Source: CAYFWT01 sp964346955 (GTDB taxonomy: Bacteria; Patescibacteriota; Minisyncoccia; Portnoybacterales; UBA2143). From it: a stretch of DNA of 29,022 nt. Position numbers and translations under genes: made by a program. The notes under the pieces were generated by a model. It had not been told where the DNA came from. It ran no database searches and saw nothing but the letters and a program-made list of their open reading frames with translations. This document shows positions 28,103 through 29,022 of the stretch, piece by piece (positions within the stretch are counted from its first letter, which is position 1; the number at the start of each line of letters is the position of its first letter). The DNA lies in assembly GCA_964346955.1 (NCBI GenBank), contig CAYFWT010000013.1, positions 1 to 29,022 on the forward strand, read 5' to 3'.

Positions 28103-28552
28103 ATGCTAGAGTTTTTTAGCCGAAAAAGAGGAGAGAAAGGTTTTACTTTAATTGAGCTTTTGGTAGTTATTGCCATTATTGGAATCTTAGCCACTATTGT
28201 TTTGGTTTCCTTAAATACCGCCAGACAGAAAGCTCGTGATACCCGGCGAATTAGTGACATGAGACAAATCGCTTTGGCTTTAGAGATGTATTTTGATGAC
28301 AATCCTACAACCGGTTATCCGAACGCTCCCTGGGCGACCATGGAAGGTGCCATCGAAGGTGGCGGTTATATGACTTCTGTCCCTGCTGACCCAGGAACAA
28401 ATACTTACGAATATGGCGTGTCTGGCGATAACATGGATTATGTTTTGAATGCCACTTTAGAAGATTCTAATCACACTGCCTTAAATGATGATGTTGATGG
28501 GACTGTTTATGGGGTAGGCTGTGCTGACCCAGAATACTGTATCGAGCCTTAA
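28103..28552 (+). CDS. Type IV pilin, probable major subunit
   Basis: A 149-residue prepilin. The short leader MLEFFSRKRGEKG is cut before FTLIELLVVIAIIGILATIV (Glu5 present), followed by the amphipathic helix NTARQKARDTRRISDMRQIA. The globular domain has YFDDNPTTGYPNAPW, a glycine-rich central part, and a C-terminal cysteine pair in VGCADPEYCIEP that could close a D-loop disulphide. It is likely the main pilus subunit because of its consensus ribosome binding site and its place, set apart by a 113-base leader from pilC. A large hairpin follows the stop. It is a paralogue of the pilin at 24707, sharing the TARQKARDTRR-type segment. Confidence 0.93.
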   Translation: MLEFFSRKRGEKGFTLIELLVVIAIIGILATIVLVSLNTARQKARDTRRISDMRQIALALEMYFDDNPTTGYPNAPWATMEGAIEGGGYMTSVPADPGTNTYEYGVSGDNMDYVLNATLEDSNHTALNDDVDGTVYGVGCADPEYCIEP

Positions 28553-28566
28553 TTTAGTTTAACTGG

Positions 28567-28702
28567 ACAGCCTGATAGCCAAGAACCCAGCTCTTTCTAA
28601 GAATTTGTTAGTTTTTCAATTGCTGTTAAATCGGTGCTATTTTCTTGTCTCAATAGAACTAACAAGCTTTTAGAAAGGGCTGGGTTAAGGTTGTCAGGCT
28701 GT
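28567..28702. repeat. Large imperfect inverted repeat after the major pilin gene
   Basis: Four paired blocks in register: ACAGCCTGA (28567-28575) with TCAGGCTGT (28694-28702); AACCCAGC (28584-28591) with GCTGGGTT (28679-28686); CTTTCTAA (28593-28600) with TTAGAAAG (28670-28677); TTGTTAGTT (28605-28613) with AACTAACAA (28657-28665). The loop is about 43 bases. It starts 15 bases after the stop codon and fills most of the gap to pilD. No T-run follows directly. Confidence 0.85.
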
Positions 28703-28720
28703 TTGTATATTGTCATCAGG

Positions 28721-28737
28721 CCAGGGATTGTCCCTGG
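28721..28737. repeat. CCAGGGA hairpin before pilD
   Basis: CCAGGGA, TTG, TCCCTGG: a 7-bp hairpin six bases before the pilD ATG, where it may hide the start region. It is related to the GGGACAGTCCCT repeats in tsaD and comF. Confidence 0.65.
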
Positions 28738-28743
28738 ATTCCT

Positions 28744-29022
28744 ATGTTCTATATCTTAATTTTTCTCTTCGGCCTCTCTGTTGGCAGTTTTCTCAATGTA
28801 GTTATTTGTCGCTTAGAGACCAAGAAGTTAATTTCATTTAGTCGCTCTCGTTGTCCCCGATGCGGCACTCTTTTGAAATGGTATGATTTAATCCCAGTTT
28901 TAAGTTTTATTTTAACTCGAGGCAACTGCCGCTATTGTGGCCAGAGAATTAGTTGGCAGTACCCTATGGTTGAATTAGCCACGGGGTTGCTATTTCTTTT
29001 AATTTTCCATTACCAATTGGCC
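28744..29022 (+). CDS. pilD: Prepilin peptidase PilD, N-terminal part (runs off window end)
   Basis: The first 93 residues of an A24-family bifunctional prepilin peptidase and N-methyltransferase, open to the last base. Seen: the first membrane helix with LFGLSVGSFLNVVICRL (the family SFLNVVxxR motif), then the cytoplasmic zinc-binding loop with four cysteines in CPRCG (C37, C40) and CRYCG (C62, C65), separated by LKWYDLIPVLSFILTRG, and ISWQYPMVELATGLLF, which matches ISxxYPxVE of PilD. The catalytic aspartates lie beyond the window. It would process both pilins encoded upstream. The ATG at 28744 has no ribosome binding site and sits right behind a hairpin. Confidence 0.96.
   Translation, partial: MFYILIFLFGLSVGSFLNVVICRLETKKLISFSRSRCPRCGTLLKWYDLIPVLSFILTRGNCRYCGQRISWQYPMVELATGLLFLLIFHYQLA

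Overview
The window looks like a chromosomal segment of an AT-rich member of the Patescibacteria (Candidate Phyla Radiation), most likely of the Parcubacteria type. The evidence is indirect. Short, single-copy versions of core genes sit beside gene families common in that group: tandem T4SS-type pilin-like proteins, VanW, PrsW, and a type IV pilus locus with an embedded CheY-like receiver. Most genes lack a clear Shine-Dalgarno site, and valyl-tRNA synthetase is unusually compact. TGA works as a stop codon (the glycosyltransferase, the SPFH gene and the receiver all end in TGA), so the standard bacterial code applies. No 16S rRNA or ribosomal protein is present to settle the taxonomy.

Layout. 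Positions 1-3948 (+) hold the 3' end of gyrA, a class I methyltransferase, an orphan solute-binding lipoprotein and three small two-helix T4SS-pilin-like membrane proteins. A bidirectional hairpin terminator at 4018-4047 separates these from a minus-strand pair, an SPFH/band-7 protein and a five-helix membrane partner. tRNA-Leu(UAG) is transcribed divergently from that pair. Positions 6349-13062 (-) carry VanW, Hsp20, PrsW, valS and tsaD. A plus-strand gene for an unknown N-terminal CxxC protein follows, then tRNA-Glu and a GT2 glycosyltransferase. Positions 15779-19972 (-) carry a DksA/TraR zinc-finger protein, recG, tRNA-Arg(GCG), a small two-helix protein, tRNA-Ser(UGA), tRNA-Ser(GCU) and comF. 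From 20108 to the right edge runs a type IV pilus operon: pilM, pilN, pilO, a PilP-position protein, pilB, a minor pilin, a receiver, pilT, pilC, a major pilin and the start of pilD.

How the genes fit together. PilM/N/O and the PilP-position protein would form the inner-membrane alignment complex. PilC is the platform, PilB and PilT are the extension and retraction motors, PilD matures the two pilins, and the CheY-like receiver is a candidate switch. The ComF homologue next door fits a link between pilus function and DNA uptake. The solute-binding protein and pilin-like trio may form a second surface module.

The most unusual aspect is a population of small dispersed palindromic repeats. AT-rich tracts such as AATTTGTAATTTG, often joined to a perfect hairpin, and GGGACAGTCCCT-type palindromes occur between genes and also in frame inside valS, tsaD and comF, where they encode extra peptide segments. 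This resembles in principle the protein-coding palindromic elements known from Rickettsia. Other elements abut the valS stop codon, fill the pilT-pilC gap, and form a ~136-base hairpin behind the major pilin gene. Several isolated transcription units (SPFH pair, CxxC protein, DksA-like protein) have textbook TTGAC-17-TANANT promoters and strong ribosome binding sites, in contrast to their neighbours.
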